From: Leptotrichia wadei
Lineage (GTDB): Bacteria; Fusobacteriota; Fusobacteriia; Fusobacteriales; Leptotrichiaceae
Assembly: GCF_007990445.1 (NCBI RefSeq)
Contig: NZ_AP019841.1
Span: 1,178,001 to 1,242,000 of the forward strand
Length of the DNA: 64,000 nucleotides
Direction: 5' to 3'
The notes below the pieces were generated by a model. The model worked only from the letters and a program-made list of their open reading frames with translations, was not told where the DNA came from and ran no database searches. The translations under genes were made by a program, and so were the position numbers. Of the stretch, positions 17,941 to 26,323 are shown in pieces (the stretch's first letter is position 1; every line of letters starts with the position of its first letter).

Positions 17941-19017
17941 TCCAATGTTTTTTATATTCAATGCCGCATTGTAATCTCTATCAATTTCAATCCCGCAGCA
18001 CTCACATTTATAACTTCTTTCTGATAATTCCAGTTTCTCTTTAACATTTCCACATTTACTACAAGTTTTCGACGATGGAAACCACTTATCTATCTTCAAA
18101 AATTGCTTTCCTAAAAACATCAGTTTATACTCAAGCATTCTCAAAAACATTCCCCATCCATTATCTCCTACACTTTTTCCAAAATTTAATGCCTGGCTCA
18201 TCCCTTTCATATTCAAATCTTCAACAACCACAGCATTATAATCTTCAGACAATTTTTTCGATAATTTATGCAAAAAATCTCTTCGGCAATTTTTAATATA
18301 CTCATGCAATTTTGATATTTTCGCTTTTTGCTTATACCAATTTTTAGAAAACTTCACTTTTCTCGATAATGATTTCTGTAATTTTTTCAATTCTTCTTCC
18401 AACATTCTAAAATATTTTGGATAATCAGCCCTTTGGTTTTCAGAACTGATAAATAGTTCAGACATCGAAAAATCAAGTCCAATCACTTTATTATTACTTG
18501 GATTTTTTTGAATTTCTTTTTCAAATTCCGTCAAAATAGAAACATAGTAATTTCCATTACAGTTTGTCAATGTTACCGACTTTATTCTATAATTCTTTGG
18601 TATTTCTCTATGATATTTTAATTTTATTCTTTTCAATTTTGGCAAGACCAAATATTTATTTTCCTCAATTCGTATCGAATTATTCACACAATTTGTTGTA
18701 TAACTTTTAACATTATTCTTTTTAGATTTGAACCTTGGAAATTTTGCTCTCTTCTGAAAAAAATTCGTAAATGATCGTCTCACATTTAATTGAGCATTTG
18801 AAAGTGCAAGACTGTCCACTTCTTTCAAAAATTGATTTTCACTTTTCAAACTGGCAGGTGTAATTATTTTATTTTTTCCAGTTTCTTCATAAATTTTATT
18901 CGCAGTGTACAAAATTGTATTGTAAACAAAACGAACACATCCAAAAGTCTTATTTATCAATAATTCCTGCTCTTTATTTGGATAAATTCTGTATTTGAAT
19001 ACCAAATTATATTTCAT
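17920..19017 (-). CDS. tnpB: TnpB, RNA-guided endonuclease of an IS605-type element
   Basis: 365 residues, full length. RuvC residues are visible: Asp in VIGLDFSMSEL, Glu in VVVEDLNMKGMSQ and the last Asp in DRDYNAALNI. The zinc ribbon CSKCG...CECCG (about 310-330) is intact. The N-terminal helix-turn-helix region begins MKYNLVFKYRIYPNKEQE. AGGAGGTG precedes the ATG. Family members use an RNA made from the element's right end to cut targets next to the insertion-site motif, which helps the element persist. Copy 2 (49898-50995) is about 95% alike in the aligned parts but carries a stop. Confidence 0.92.
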   Translation of the reverse strand: MKYNLVFKYRIYPNKEQELLINKTFGCVRFVYNTILYTANKIYEETGKNKIITPASLKSENQFLKEVDSLALSNAQLNVRRSFTNFFQKRAKFPRFKSKKNNVKSYTTNCVNNSIRIEENKYLVLPKLKRIKLKYHREIPKNYRIKSVTLTNCNGNYYVSILTEFEKEIQKNPSNNKVIGLDFSMSELFISSENQRADYPKYFRMLEEELKKLQKSLSRKVKFSKNWYKQKAKISKLHEYIKNCRRDFLHKLSKKLSEDYNAVVVEDLNMKGMSQALNFGKSVGDNGWGMFLRMLEYKLMFLGKQFLKIDKWFPSSKTCSKCGNVKEKLELSERSYKCECCGIEIDRDYNAALNIKNIGKAMLEY

Positions 19018-19200
19018 AAAATTACACCTCCTTTTGATTTTGAATATTATTTTTAATTATTTCTTTAGAGATTTTATCATTATTTATATAAAAATTGTAT
19101 CATAAGAGTATCCTTTTTTCAATTTTTTTTACAACAAAAGCAATTCATCTCCCACTTATAGAAGTCGGAGACTTCTTGCTATCTTTTTGTTAAAAAATGA

Positions 19201-19228
19201 TTGATTTTTTTAAGAAATAGTGTATAAT
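19201..19228 (+). promoter_or_regulatory. Promoter of the small FMN-binding-like gene
   Basis: TTGATT (19201-19206), 16-base spacer, TATAAT (19223-19228). It lies just outside the left end of the IS element, so the insertion left it intact. Confidence 0.6.
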
Positions 19229-19282
19229 ATATTAGAGGGAGATTTTAGAAAAAAATTTTTATTTAGAAAAGTGGTGGTAAAT

Positions 19283-19651
19283 ATGAAAAAATTTTTAGTT
19301 ATCTTAATATTTTTATTAAATGCTTTAGGATTTTCAGCATTAAAAAACGGTATTTATTCTGTTGAAAAAAGATACGATGGAAATTGGAATTCATTTGTAA
19401 AATTAACAGTTAGAGATGGGAAAATAATCGGTGCTCAATATGATAGAAAAAACCAAAATGGTGAATTATTTTCAATGAGCCAGAATTCATTCAGAGATAT
19501 AGCTCTTGAAATCTCAAGAAGCCTTATAAATTCACAAAGCGTAAGTTCTGTAACAGGAAAAGATGCAAAAGCAGTATCAGAATTTAAAGAAATGTCAAAC
19601 TTTTTGATAGATAAAGCCAATAATGGCGAAACTGGAGATTTTCAAATGTAG
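19283..19651 (+). CDS. Small exported FMN-binding-like protein
   Basis: 122 residues from the ATG at 19283; a frame open from 19220 lacks a good start. Signal peptide MKKFLVILIFLLNALGFSA, then GIYSVEKRYDGNWNSFVKLT and VRDGKIIGAQYDRKNQNG, the strand pattern of FMN_bind-type domains such as those in RnfG/NqrC-like and Treponema membrane-immunogen proteins. The threonine for covalent flavin attachment is not obvious (SSVTGKDA might serve). It is monocistronic with a strong terminator. The fold is a moderate-confidence guess and the role is unknown. Confidence 0.55.
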   Translation: MKKFLVILIFLLNALGFSALKNGIYSVEKRYDGNWNSFVKLTVRDGKIIGAQYDRKNQNGELFSMSQNSFRDIALEISRSLINSQSVSSVTGKDAKAVSEFKEMSNFLIDKANNGETGDFQM

Positions 19652-19687
19652 TTAGGCAATTAAAATTTTTCATTTTTATAAAAAACT

Positions 19688-19734
19688 AAAAAGGAGTTCT
19701 CTCATAGTTAATCTGTGAGGTTGCTCCTTTTTTT
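19688..19734. terminator. Bidirectional terminator between convergent genes
   Basis: AAAAAGGAG and CTCCTTTTTTT pair across a loop that itself contains CTCA/TGAG. U-rich tails exist on both strands, serving the plus-strand gene ending at 19651 and the minus-strand gene ending at 19736. Confidence 0.75.
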
Positions 19735-19735
19735 C

Positions 19736-20281
19736 TTAATTATTTTCTTCTAAAAATTTTAAAAATTTCCGTATTTTTCTATCTTTTTCATCTTCCACTA
19801 ATTTTACTTCAAGAATTTTTCCAATATTTTTATAATCTATAGCTTCTTTTTCAAATTCTTTTGAATAATCAACTTTTTTCAAATACAATATCTGTCTTTC
19901 TGGAACATAAAAGTATTTTCTATTATACGGCAATATAAAAACATAAAATACATCTTTACTTCCTATCTTCCATTTCCATCCAACTAAATGCCTTTTAAAA
20001 TTAAAATTATATAGCCTAACTGTCTCATTAAGTGAAAATCCATAATTCATTGCGTAAAGTTTTCTTTTGAAATCAAATTCATGAACATACCAAAAATCAT
20101 ATTCCCCCCGATTCTCTTTTACAAGTTTAATTCTCTCATCTTTTAGAAAATAAATTAAACTTCCTGCATAAATTGAAATTATAAAAATAAAAATACTTAT
20201 AACTATACTTTTTCTTTTCCTGTAGTAAGCTCTTACTTTCCAAAATAACTCTTCTAAAAAATCTAATATGTCATATATCAT
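19736..20281 (-). CDS. Single-pass membrane protein of unknown function
   Basis: 181 residues with one transmembrane helix at about 27-46 (IVISIFIFIISIYAGSLIYF) after a basic segment (RAYYRKRKS), so the N-terminus is probably cytoplasmic. The rest is rich in Lys, Tyr and Phe with no motif recognised. The ribosome site is weak. It lies 45 bases after nox and shares the bidirectional terminator. Confidence 0.5.
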   Translation of the reverse strand: MIYDILDFLEELFWKVRAYYRKRKSIVISIFIFIISIYAGSLIYFLKDERIKLVKENRGEYDFWYVHEFDFKRKLYAMNYGFSLNETVRLYNFNFKRHLVGWKWKIGSKDVFYVFILPYNRKYFYVPERQILYLKKVDYSKEFEKEAIDYKNIGKILEVKLVEDEKDRKIRKFLKFLEENN

Positions 20282-20326
20282 TTTTCTCTCACCTATATAC
20301 AGTTTTAATTTTCAATATCTTAAATT

Positions 20327-21658
20327 TTATTTTAAAGCATTCAATCCTGCCAAATTTAAGAAATTCCAAGGTTTATTATAATGAGGCTGGAAGAAAAAGT
20401 CAACAAATGCCAATTCTTCTATTGTCATTTTATTTTGAATACATACTGACAATGTATTAATTGATTGTGTCAGATCAATCTTAGAAGTTAATTGTGCCCC
20501 TAAAATTACTCTGCTGTTTTTGTCATAAATTACTTTTAATGTTACTTTTTCATAAGTTGGCATAAATTCAGGACGGTAATTATCGACAGCAATTACGCTT
20601 TCCACTTCTATTCCTTCTTCTTTTGCACTTTCTTCTGTTAATCCAGTTGCTGCCATATTATTTTCATAAATTTTTATTCCAGAAGTCCCTTGTGTCCCAA
20701 TATGTCTAATTTTATTTTCAAATAAATTTATACCTGCCAATGTTCCCATTCTCACAGCATTTGTCGCAAGCGGAATATATACTTCCTTTTGTAAAGGATT
20801 ATAAAATACCGAACAGCAATCTCCTGCCGCCATAACATCCTTATTACTTGTTCGCATATACTCATCAACTTTAATCGCTCCATTTGGCAACATTTCCAGC
20901 TGTCCTTTAAATAGTGAAGTACTTGGCAAGAATCCAACACACATAATTACCATATCAGCTTCATATTCATTTTTGTCAGTAATTACTTTTGCCACATTTC
21001 CATTACTTCCTTCAAATTTCAAAACCTTTTCCCCAGTTGCAAGTACAATTCCCCTTTGTTTAATTGATTCTTCAGCAACATCTGTAAATTCCTTATCAAA
21101 ATATTTACTCAAAATTCTTTCTTCAGCATCTACCAGCACAACTTCTTTCCCATTATCCCTAAATGCTTCCACAAGTTCCACTCCAATATACCCAGCACCA
21201 ACAACAACAATTTTTTGAGAATTTTTTGCCCTTTCAATAATTTCATTTGAATGATTATAATTCTTACAAAGCAAAATATTATTTAGATCAATTCCTTCAA
21301 TTGGCGGAATAATCGGCCAAGAACCTGATGTAATAATCAATTTATCAAAAGTTTCATCAAATTCATTTCCATTTTCAAGATTTACAACATGAATTTTTTT
21401 ACCTTCAATATCAACATTTTTAACTTCATGTTTCATCTTTGTATCAACATTCAATTCCTTTAATTTTTCAGGAGAAGAATAAAACAACCCTTTAGGATCC
21501 TTCACTATTCCTCCAACATACAAAGCAATCCCGCAAGAAAGGAACGAAATATTATCATTTCTTTCAAATACAGTTACCTCCGCTTCAGGATTCATCTTTC
21601 TCAAATTCAAAATTGCCGCCGTCCCAGCATGCGTACATCCAATTACCACAATTTTCAT
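20327..21658 (-). CDS. nox: NADH oxidase (CoA-disulfide reductase family)
   Basis: 443 residues of the flavoprotein disulfide reductase family with a single redox cysteine in LSCGIALYVGG (Cys42). FAD-binding begins MKIVVIGCTHAGTAAI; the NADH site is VVVGAGYIGVELVEAF; the second FAD motif is MAAGDCCSVF. The C-terminal dimer domain ends FFFQPHYNKPWNFLNLAG. Water-forming NADH oxidases of this type remove oxygen and regenerate NAD+ in anaerobes and lactic bacteria; CoA-disulfide reductase is the alternative, and sequence reading cannot fully separate them. Confidence 0.85.
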   Translation of the reverse strand: MKIVVIGCTHAGTAAILNLRKMNPEAEVTVFERNDNISFLSCGIALYVGGIVKDPKGLFYSSPEKLKELNVDTKMKHEVKNVDIEGKKIHVVNLENGNEFDETFDKLIITSGSWPIIPPIEGIDLNNILLCKNYNHSNEIIERAKNSQKIVVVGAGYIGVELVEAFRDNGKEVVLVDAEERILSKYFDKEFTDVAEESIKQRGIVLATGEKVLKFEGSNGNVAKVITDKNEYEADMVIMCVGFLPSTSLFKGQLEMLPNGAIKVDEYMRTSNKDVMAAGDCCSVFYNPLQKEVYIPLATNAVRMGTLAGINLFENKIRHIGTQGTSGIKIYENNMAATGLTEESAKEEGIEVESVIAVDNYRPEFMPTYEKVTLKVIYDKNSRVILGAQLTSKIDLTQSINTLSVCIQNKMTIEELAFVDFFFQPHYNKPWNFLNLAGLNALK

Positions 21659-21829
21659 CTAGTTTTCCTTTCCCTTCAAATTATTGTTAAATCATTTAAT
21701 ATTAAACAATCAATAATTAGTATATCAAATTATTTTTTTCTCAATCTATTTAATTATACTATATTTTAGAAAAAAATCAATAGTTTTTTGTAATTTTTAC
21801 AAATTTATATTTAAATAATATTTTAAAAT

Positions 21830-22411
21830 CTAATCATTCAAAATATATTTTTTCTCTTGAGGAAGCATAGATTCTGAAAAAGTTCCATTTTGAATACTGT
21901 TTCTCATCTCAATAACTTTATCTGTTATATCCGTTATATTTACAATCCATTCATTTATATATTTTCTCACTGTTTCTCCCTTTATACCTAACTGTATCGC
22001 TCTTCTTTCTATTGGATTGCCGTAAATATCCCTATCAGGATCCCATTGACATCTTACTTCTGAATTTTCCAATTTTTCTTTCCATTCCTCCTTAGATAAA
22101 TCAGAAACTTCTCTAAAAGATGAAAGTACAGAATTTTTCACTATTTCATCAAATCCTTCCCTTTTCAAGTCTATTGCCAGTATTCTTTCCTGTCCTTGCT
22201 TGCTAGCCCAACTACTTCTGTACATCATCCAAAGAAATGATGGCTTTATCCAAGTCATTCTGTTTAAACTGAACTTACTTCCAAACCTTCCTAATTTTAA
22301 AGCCTCGTCTGCTATTTCATTGTTATATGCCTGATAAACTCTTATTGTTTTATCATCAAATACAGCATAAATATTTCTTTCCTCTTCTTTTCTCATAACT
22401 AATCCTTTCAT
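21830..22411 (-). CDS. DUF4291-like protein
   Basis: 193 residues. The family hallmark is visible as RMTWIKPSFLWMMYRSSWA, preceded by IRVYQAYNNEIADEAL and followed by QERILAIDLKREGFDEI. DUF4291 proteins are soluble and of unknown function. The ATG at 22411 overlaps the TGA of the HEAT-like gene (ATGA), which supports this start and coupled expression; an ATG at 22396 also has an AAAGGA site. The neighbourhood is a run of small orphan genes. Confidence 0.75.
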   Translation of the reverse strand: MKGLVMRKEEERNIYAVFDDKTIRVYQAYNNEIADEALKLGRFGSKFSLNRMTWIKPSFLWMMYRSSWASKQGQERILAIDLKREGFDEIVKNSVLSSFREVSDLSKEEWKEKLENSEVRCQWDPDRDIYGNPIERRAIQLGIKGETVRKYINEWIVNITDITDKVIEMRNSIQNGTFSESMLPQEKKYILND

Positions 22412-22977
22412 TCAATATCCTTATTTGTAAAATCACATCTCTTCAACTGCTCCATTGCATGTTCTCTTATAGTCTCTTCTTCACTTTGTAATAATAATTC
22501 CAATTTTTCTTTCGCCTTAGGAGTATTAATATCCCCCAAAGCAAAACAGCATTTTCTCACTAATGCAAAATTATCATCCTATTGATATTTTTCAAAATTC
22601 GAGGTTGCTAGTTCGTATACCGTGTCTATTGTTTGAGGTAAATGTAAACTTTGAAAATAACTAGCAATATCTTCATGTTCTTCATGAAATTCCTCTCTTG
22701 ATAATTCGCTGAAACTCTTAACAAAATTTAATGAATATTTTGGAAATAAACCAAAAATCCCAATGGAATACATTAAGTACGCTATCTCATCTGAATTTTT
22801 TTTATAGTATGCTTGTTTTATTCCTTCTTTAATCATATCTATTTTTTCTTCATCTGTAACATCAGAGAAATTTGAAATTAATTCCTCATTTCTCAGTTGA
22901 AAATTTACAACATGAGTTTTTTTACTTAATTCAAATAATTTCTTTAATTTATTTTCATATTTTGCTGATATTTTCAT
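22408..22977 (-). pseudogene. Helical-repeat (HEAT-like) protein interrupted by an in-frame TAG
   Basis: The 132-residue frame from 22977 ends at a TAG (22579-22581), but the same frame stays open for 56 more codons: DDNFALVRKCCFALGDINTP, then AKEKLELLLQSEEETIREHA and on to a TGA at 22408. The second part has the amphipathic helix-pair look of HEAT repeats. One nonsense change (for example CAG to TAG) explains the break. Such proteins occur as immunity-like genes in small-gene islands, but the function here is unknown. It overlaps the DUF4291 start by 4 bases. Confidence 0.65.
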
Positions 22978-23077
22978 TATTTGTTCTCCTTTATAAATTC
23001 ATAATTACTAATTTTACTTTCTTCAGCCGTCATTCGTGCAACAGAATATTTAGTTTAAAAGTTTTGCTATTTGTTAT

Positions 23078-23422
23078 TCATTCCTTGCCTTTAATAATAA
23101 CAATCATTAATAAAAAATGTTGATTATTATTCATTATAAGCAACTGAAATTTCTTTTTTATTGTAGCTGTTTTACCTTCATTTTCTATTACAAACTCTAA
23201 ATCAAATCCTTTTTCCATATAGATAGATGTGGTAATTTTATATTTTTCGTTTTTTGAACCTAAAATGTGAGTTATTTCTTTATCTATTGAATAAATAAAT
23301 TCTTTTTTATCAACATCAATATATTTGGCATCTTTTAAACTATCAATTCCTAATCTTTCATTTACAATAATTTTACCAGTTTTTTTATCTTTATAATACA
23401 CTATTATTTTTTTTAATTCCAT
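23078..23422 (-). CDS. Small orphan protein, possibly the 3' part of a split gene
   Basis: 114 residues, not recognised. It overlaps the preceding 69-residue frame by 10 bases and has no ribosome site of its own. The Lys/Tyr-rich style matches that frame (ELKKIIVYYKDKKTGKIIVN follows IIIKLKKYTIKWN), so the two could be one exported protein broken by a frameshift near 23415. Otherwise it depends on translational coupling. Confidence 0.4.
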   Translation of the reverse strand: MELKKIIVYYKDKKTGKIIVNERLGIDSLKDAKYIDVDKKEFIYSIDKEITHILGSKNEKYKITTSIYMEKGFDLEFVIENEGKTATIKKKFQLLIMNNNQHFLLMIVIIKGKE

Positions 23423-23622
23423 TTTATTGTATATTTTTTTAACTTTATAATAATATTTTTAAAATAATCAATTTCAATATTTTCAACTTGAAAAATCTTT
23501 TCTTTATTGTCAGAATAAAAAAATGAAACTGAGTAAAATCCTTCTTTTTTTACTTCTCTTGAATTATTAAAATAAAGAAATATAACTAATATAATTAATA
23601 ATAATACAATAATTTTTTTCAT
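23413..23622 (-). CDS. Small protein with N-terminal signal/anchor helix
   Basis: 69 residues. Residues 3-18 (KIIVLLLIILVIFLYF) form a membrane anchor or uncleaved signal; the rest is short and strand-like. The ATG follows the stop of the 146-residue gene by one base, so they are coupled. It may be the 5' part of a longer gene continuing in the overlapping 114-residue frame. Confidence 0.45.
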   Translation of the reverse strand: MKKIIVLLLIILVIFLYFNNSREVKKEGFYSVSFFYSDNKEKIFQVENIEIDYFKNIIIKLKKYTIKWN

Positions 23623-23623
23623 T

Positions 23624-24055
23624 TTATTTTCTCAAACTTTCTATCCAACTTTCAAAAAATTCTTCTTGTTCCTTAACACTGCCAATTTTTAATTCACTAT
23701 CGTAATCAAAAATATCTACTACATCAGATAAAGTTGCTTGTTTTCCCATTTGTAATTTATACGCCTTTGTCCCTCCAAATTCTTTTTGCATTCCAGAAGG
23801 ATAAACATTAATAACCGAAGCATTACAAAGTAAATAAATGTTTTTTAATTCTAATTTTTTTCGTAATTCTACAACAGAATCAAATATATTATCACTTTTT
23901 GAAAAATATACCATATTTTCAATTTCTATTTTCAAATTAATTTCATCTTCAATTTCTAATAAAAATAGTTTACTTTTTTCTATTTTTCCATTGTTTAAAA
24001 TTTCAATATTTTGTATTTCTATATTGTTTTCTTCTTTTTTCTGAAAACCTTCCAT
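23624..24055 (-). CDS. Small protein of immunity-like type
   Basis: 143 residues from the ATG at 24055, which has AAAGGGTG 8 bases upstream; a GTG at 24064 is in frame. The middle reads YLLCNASVINVYPSGMQ, then EFGGTKAYKLQMGKQA and DVVDIFDYD, ending in a W/E-rich helix. I associate this YPSGM...AYKLxxG...VDIFDYD pattern with small cytosolic proteins found beside polymorphic toxins (Rhs/T6SS loci), but no toxin gene is visible here. The function is not established. Confidence 0.5.
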   Translation of the reverse strand: MEGFQKKEENNIEIQNIEILNNGKIEKSKLFLLEIEDEINLKIEIENMVYFSKSDNIFDSVVELRKKLELKNIYLLCNASVINVYPSGMQKEFGGTKAYKLQMGKQATLSDVVDIFDYDSELKIGSVKEQEEFFESWIESLRK

Positions 24056-24183
24056 TGTAATCACCCTTTATTCTAAAAGTCTTTTAGCTCATCATAAATA
24101 ATTTCTATTTTCACTCTAATATTTTAACATAAAATTATTATAAATTTCTATAATATATAGAAATTTTCAATATTTAAATTTAA

Positions 24184-24228
24184 ATAAAAAAACTGTACTT
24201 TCTATTATTCAAAAACCAAGTACAGTTC
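24184..24228 (-). terminator. Terminator after the small acidic gene
   Basis: AACTGTACTT (24191-24200) and AAGTACAGTT (24218-24227) form a perfect 10-bp stem followed on the minus strand by TTTTTTT. Confidence 0.75.
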
Positions 24229-24248
24229 AAATTTATTATTTTTATAAG

Positions 24249-24401
24249 TTAATCTTTATTACAATCATCATTATCCTTATCTTGATGTTCTTCATACTCA
24301 TCATATTCGTCATATTCATTAACTTCACTAGGATCTTCACCATGATAATCTTTTTTGTTAAAATCATTTTTTAATTTTTTATATTTATCCATCCAAGACA
24401 T
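24249..24401 (-). CDS. Very small acidic protein (50 residues)
   Basis: A 50-codon frame runs MSWMDKYKKLKNDFNKKDYH then a strongly acidic tail with repeated DEYDEYEEH and DKDNDD. The first 20 residues could form an amphipathic basic helix and the rest is disordered and negative. A GAAGTGATT stretch precedes the ATG and a perfect terminator lies 21 bases after the stop, which supports a real gene. The function is unknown. It sits just downstream of the asr operon. Confidence 0.5.
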   Translation of the reverse strand: MSWMDKYKKLKNDFNKKDYHGEDPSEVNEYDEYDEYEEHQDKDNDDCNKD

Positions 24402-24431
24402 TCAAATCACTTCTTTCATATTTAAAATATT

Positions 24432-25409
24432 TTACAATATTCCTTGATATTTTATACCATTTCCCCAATAAATATTATTTACCATAACAGTTTCTTCAGG
24501 TAAATTTACACCTTTTAAAGCCCATTTTTTAAATTCTTCAAATCCAGTTCTGTCAACAATATAACCGATATGCTCTTTTGGAAGGCTTCTATCAATATAT
24601 TTGTCAACGTATTCATAAGTATTTTTCATAATTTTTATAATTGATTCTTCATCTGCCCAAAATAGCCAATCTTCAGCAAGTCTTGGATTTTGTTTTCCAC
24701 TTCTTCCCATTATTGCAAGTTTATAATATTTTTTAGGTGATCTTGTCCATGCACCTGTTGGACAGTTTAAAACACATTCACCACAGCCAATACATCTTTG
24801 ATGATCTCTCACAGGTTTATAATTTTTATATGAAATTGCTCCTGTTGACAATTTTTTACATTTTCTTTCACACATTCCACACGAAACACATCTTGATTCA
24901 TCTAGTTCAGGCTTTGCCATTCCGATTATTCCAAAATCGTGCATTCTCACTTTTTGACAGTCGTTTGGACAACCAGTTAGAGCTACTTTGAAGTGAAAAT
25001 CATTTGGGAAAATTACTTTTTCTATTTTTTTTGCAAGTTCAGTTGTATTGTAGGCCCCTTTTGGACAAACTTTGTTTCCAATACAAGCTGCCACATTTCT
25101 TGTCCCTGCAGCCGCATATCCCTTATCTTTATCCTTGTAATTAATATCCAATTTTTCCATAATTGGCTGAACCATTTTGTTGACTTTTTCAATGTCCTTC
25201 CAATTGATTCCCAAAACTTCAAATCCTTGACGAGTTGTAATATGCACATTTCCATCTCCGTAAGTATTTGCTATGTCTGCAACTAAGCCCATTATTTCCG
25301 CTGTAACTGCTCCGCCTGGGACTCTTACACGAAGTGCAGTTTTTGATCTGTCTTTTGTCACTCTATATGCATTTTTTGTAACAACTTTTCTATTTAAATC
25401 AATACTCAT
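24432..25409 (-). CDS. asrC: Anaerobic sulfite reductase subunit C
   Basis: 325 residues. An N-terminal nitrite/sulfite reductase half-domain is followed by the sirohaem/4Fe-4S cysteines (ACIGNKVCPKG...ALTGCPNDCQ) and then two ferredoxin clusters, CVSCGMCERKC and CIGCGECVLNCPTGAW. AsrC holds the catalytic sirohaem that reduces sulfite to sulfide with electrons passed from NADH through AsrB and AsrA. It is the last gene of asrA-asrB-asrC, 41 bases after asrB. Confidence 0.93.
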   Translation of the reverse strand: MSIDLNRKVVTKNAYRVTKDRSKTALRVRVPGGAVTAEIMGLVADIANTYGDGNVHITTRQGFEVLGINWKDIEKVNKMVQPIMEKLDINYKDKDKGYAAAGTRNVAACIGNKVCPKGAYNTTELAKKIEKVIFPNDFHFKVALTGCPNDCQKVRMHDFGIIGMAKPELDESRCVSCGMCERKCKKLSTGAISYKNYKPVRDHQRCIGCGECVLNCPTGAWTRSPKKYYKLAIMGRSGKQNPRLAEDWLFWADEESIIKIMKNTYEYVDKYIDRSLPKEHIGYIVDRTGFEEFKKWALKGVNLPEETVMVNNIYWGNGIKYQGIL

Positions 25410-25450
25410 TTTATTGCCTTCTTTCTTAAATTCAAATTTCTAAAAATTTT

Positions 25451-26323
25451 TTAATCCAACAATTTTTGTGCCTTGTCATACTTAAATACAGGCCCTTCTA
25501 AGCAGATGTATGTTTCATCAATCTTGCAGTGCCCACATTTTCCAACCGCACACGACATTTTTCTCTCAAATGAAACCCATATTTTTTCAACTGGTACATT
25601 TAATTTCAAAATTTCAAGACAAGCAAAATGCATCATTATTGGCGGTCCCACTACGATAAATTCAGTTTCATCCATATTTTCAATTTTCAAATCTGGGATA
25701 TATTTAGTCACCATTCCTTCGTGAAACTCATTTTCCGTTTTTCCTAAATTTCTCGCACTTTCAGCATTATCCAAAGTGACTAAAATCTCAATATTTTCTC
25801 TCCAACGTGAAAATTCTTTTTCAAAAATAACGCTTTCATAATTTTTATAACCTACAATTATTTTAAAAGACTTCATTTCTTCAGGATGTTTTGTAAAATA
25901 TTCAATAATCGGACGAACTGGTGCAATTCCACTTCCTCCAACGACCATTACAATATGTTTATTTTTATATTCCTCAATTGGAAAACCATTTCCATAAGGA
26001 CCTCTTAAAAAAATTCTATCTCCTGCCTTTAATTCAAAAATCTTATCTGTAACTTTCCCAACTTTTCTAATCAAAAAATCAAGATATCCTTCCTCCAAGT
26101 CAAAATTGGCAACAGAAATAGGAGATTCTCCAACTCCTGGCAACGAAACTTGCATAAATTGCCCAGCATTTACTTTTCCATTTTTATATTCTACACGAAA
26201 TAGCCATTCCAGCTCTGTAACCTTTTCAATGAATAAAAGTTTGTGAACAGTTGGAAAGTATATATTCATATCTATTATATCTTGCTCATCCATATTTATG
26301 GTATTTAATGTATTAGTATTCAT
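25451..26323 (-). CDS. asrB: Anaerobic sulfite reductase subunit B
   Basis: 290 residues, ferredoxin-NADP reductase-like. A FAD-binding barrel (GQFMQVSLPGVGESPISVAN) leads to the nucleotide site VVGGSGIAPVRPIIEYF, and the C-terminal 2Fe-2S cysteines appear in MSCAVGKCGHCKIDETYICLEGPVF. It takes electrons from NADH and passes them to AsrA/AsrC. The ATG overlaps the asrA stop by 4 bases; an ATG 30 bases further in is possible. Confidence 0.92.
   Translation of the reverse strand: MNTNTLNTINMDEQDIIDMNIYFPTVHKLLFIEKVTELEWLFRVEYKNGKVNAGQFMQVSLPGVGESPISVANFDLEEGYLDFLIRKVGKVTDKIFELKAGDRIFLRGPYGNGFPIEEYKNKHIVMVVGGSGIAPVRPIIEYFTKHPEEMKSFKIIVGYKNYESVIFEKEFSRWRENIEILVTLDNAESARNLGKTENEFHEGMVTKYIPDLKIENMDETEFIVVGPPIMMHFACLEILKLNVPVEKIWVSFERKMSCAVGKCGHCKIDETYICLEGPVFKYDKAQKLLD

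Larger units (their letters stand above)
17806..19189 (-). mobile_element. IS605-type element carrying only tnpB (copy 1, intact)
   Basis: Bounds were set by comparison with copy 2 at 49784-51172. The right end has the hairpin CTCCCGC/GCGGGAG (17814-17835); the left end has CTCCCACTTATAGAAGTCGGAG-like sequence (about 19150-19170). Both copies are preceded at the left end by TTTAAC on the minus strand (19190-19195), which matches the insertion preference known for IS605. No terminal inverted repeats or target duplication are seen, as expected. No tnpA gene is present, so movement would need a transposase in trans. Confidence 0.75.
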
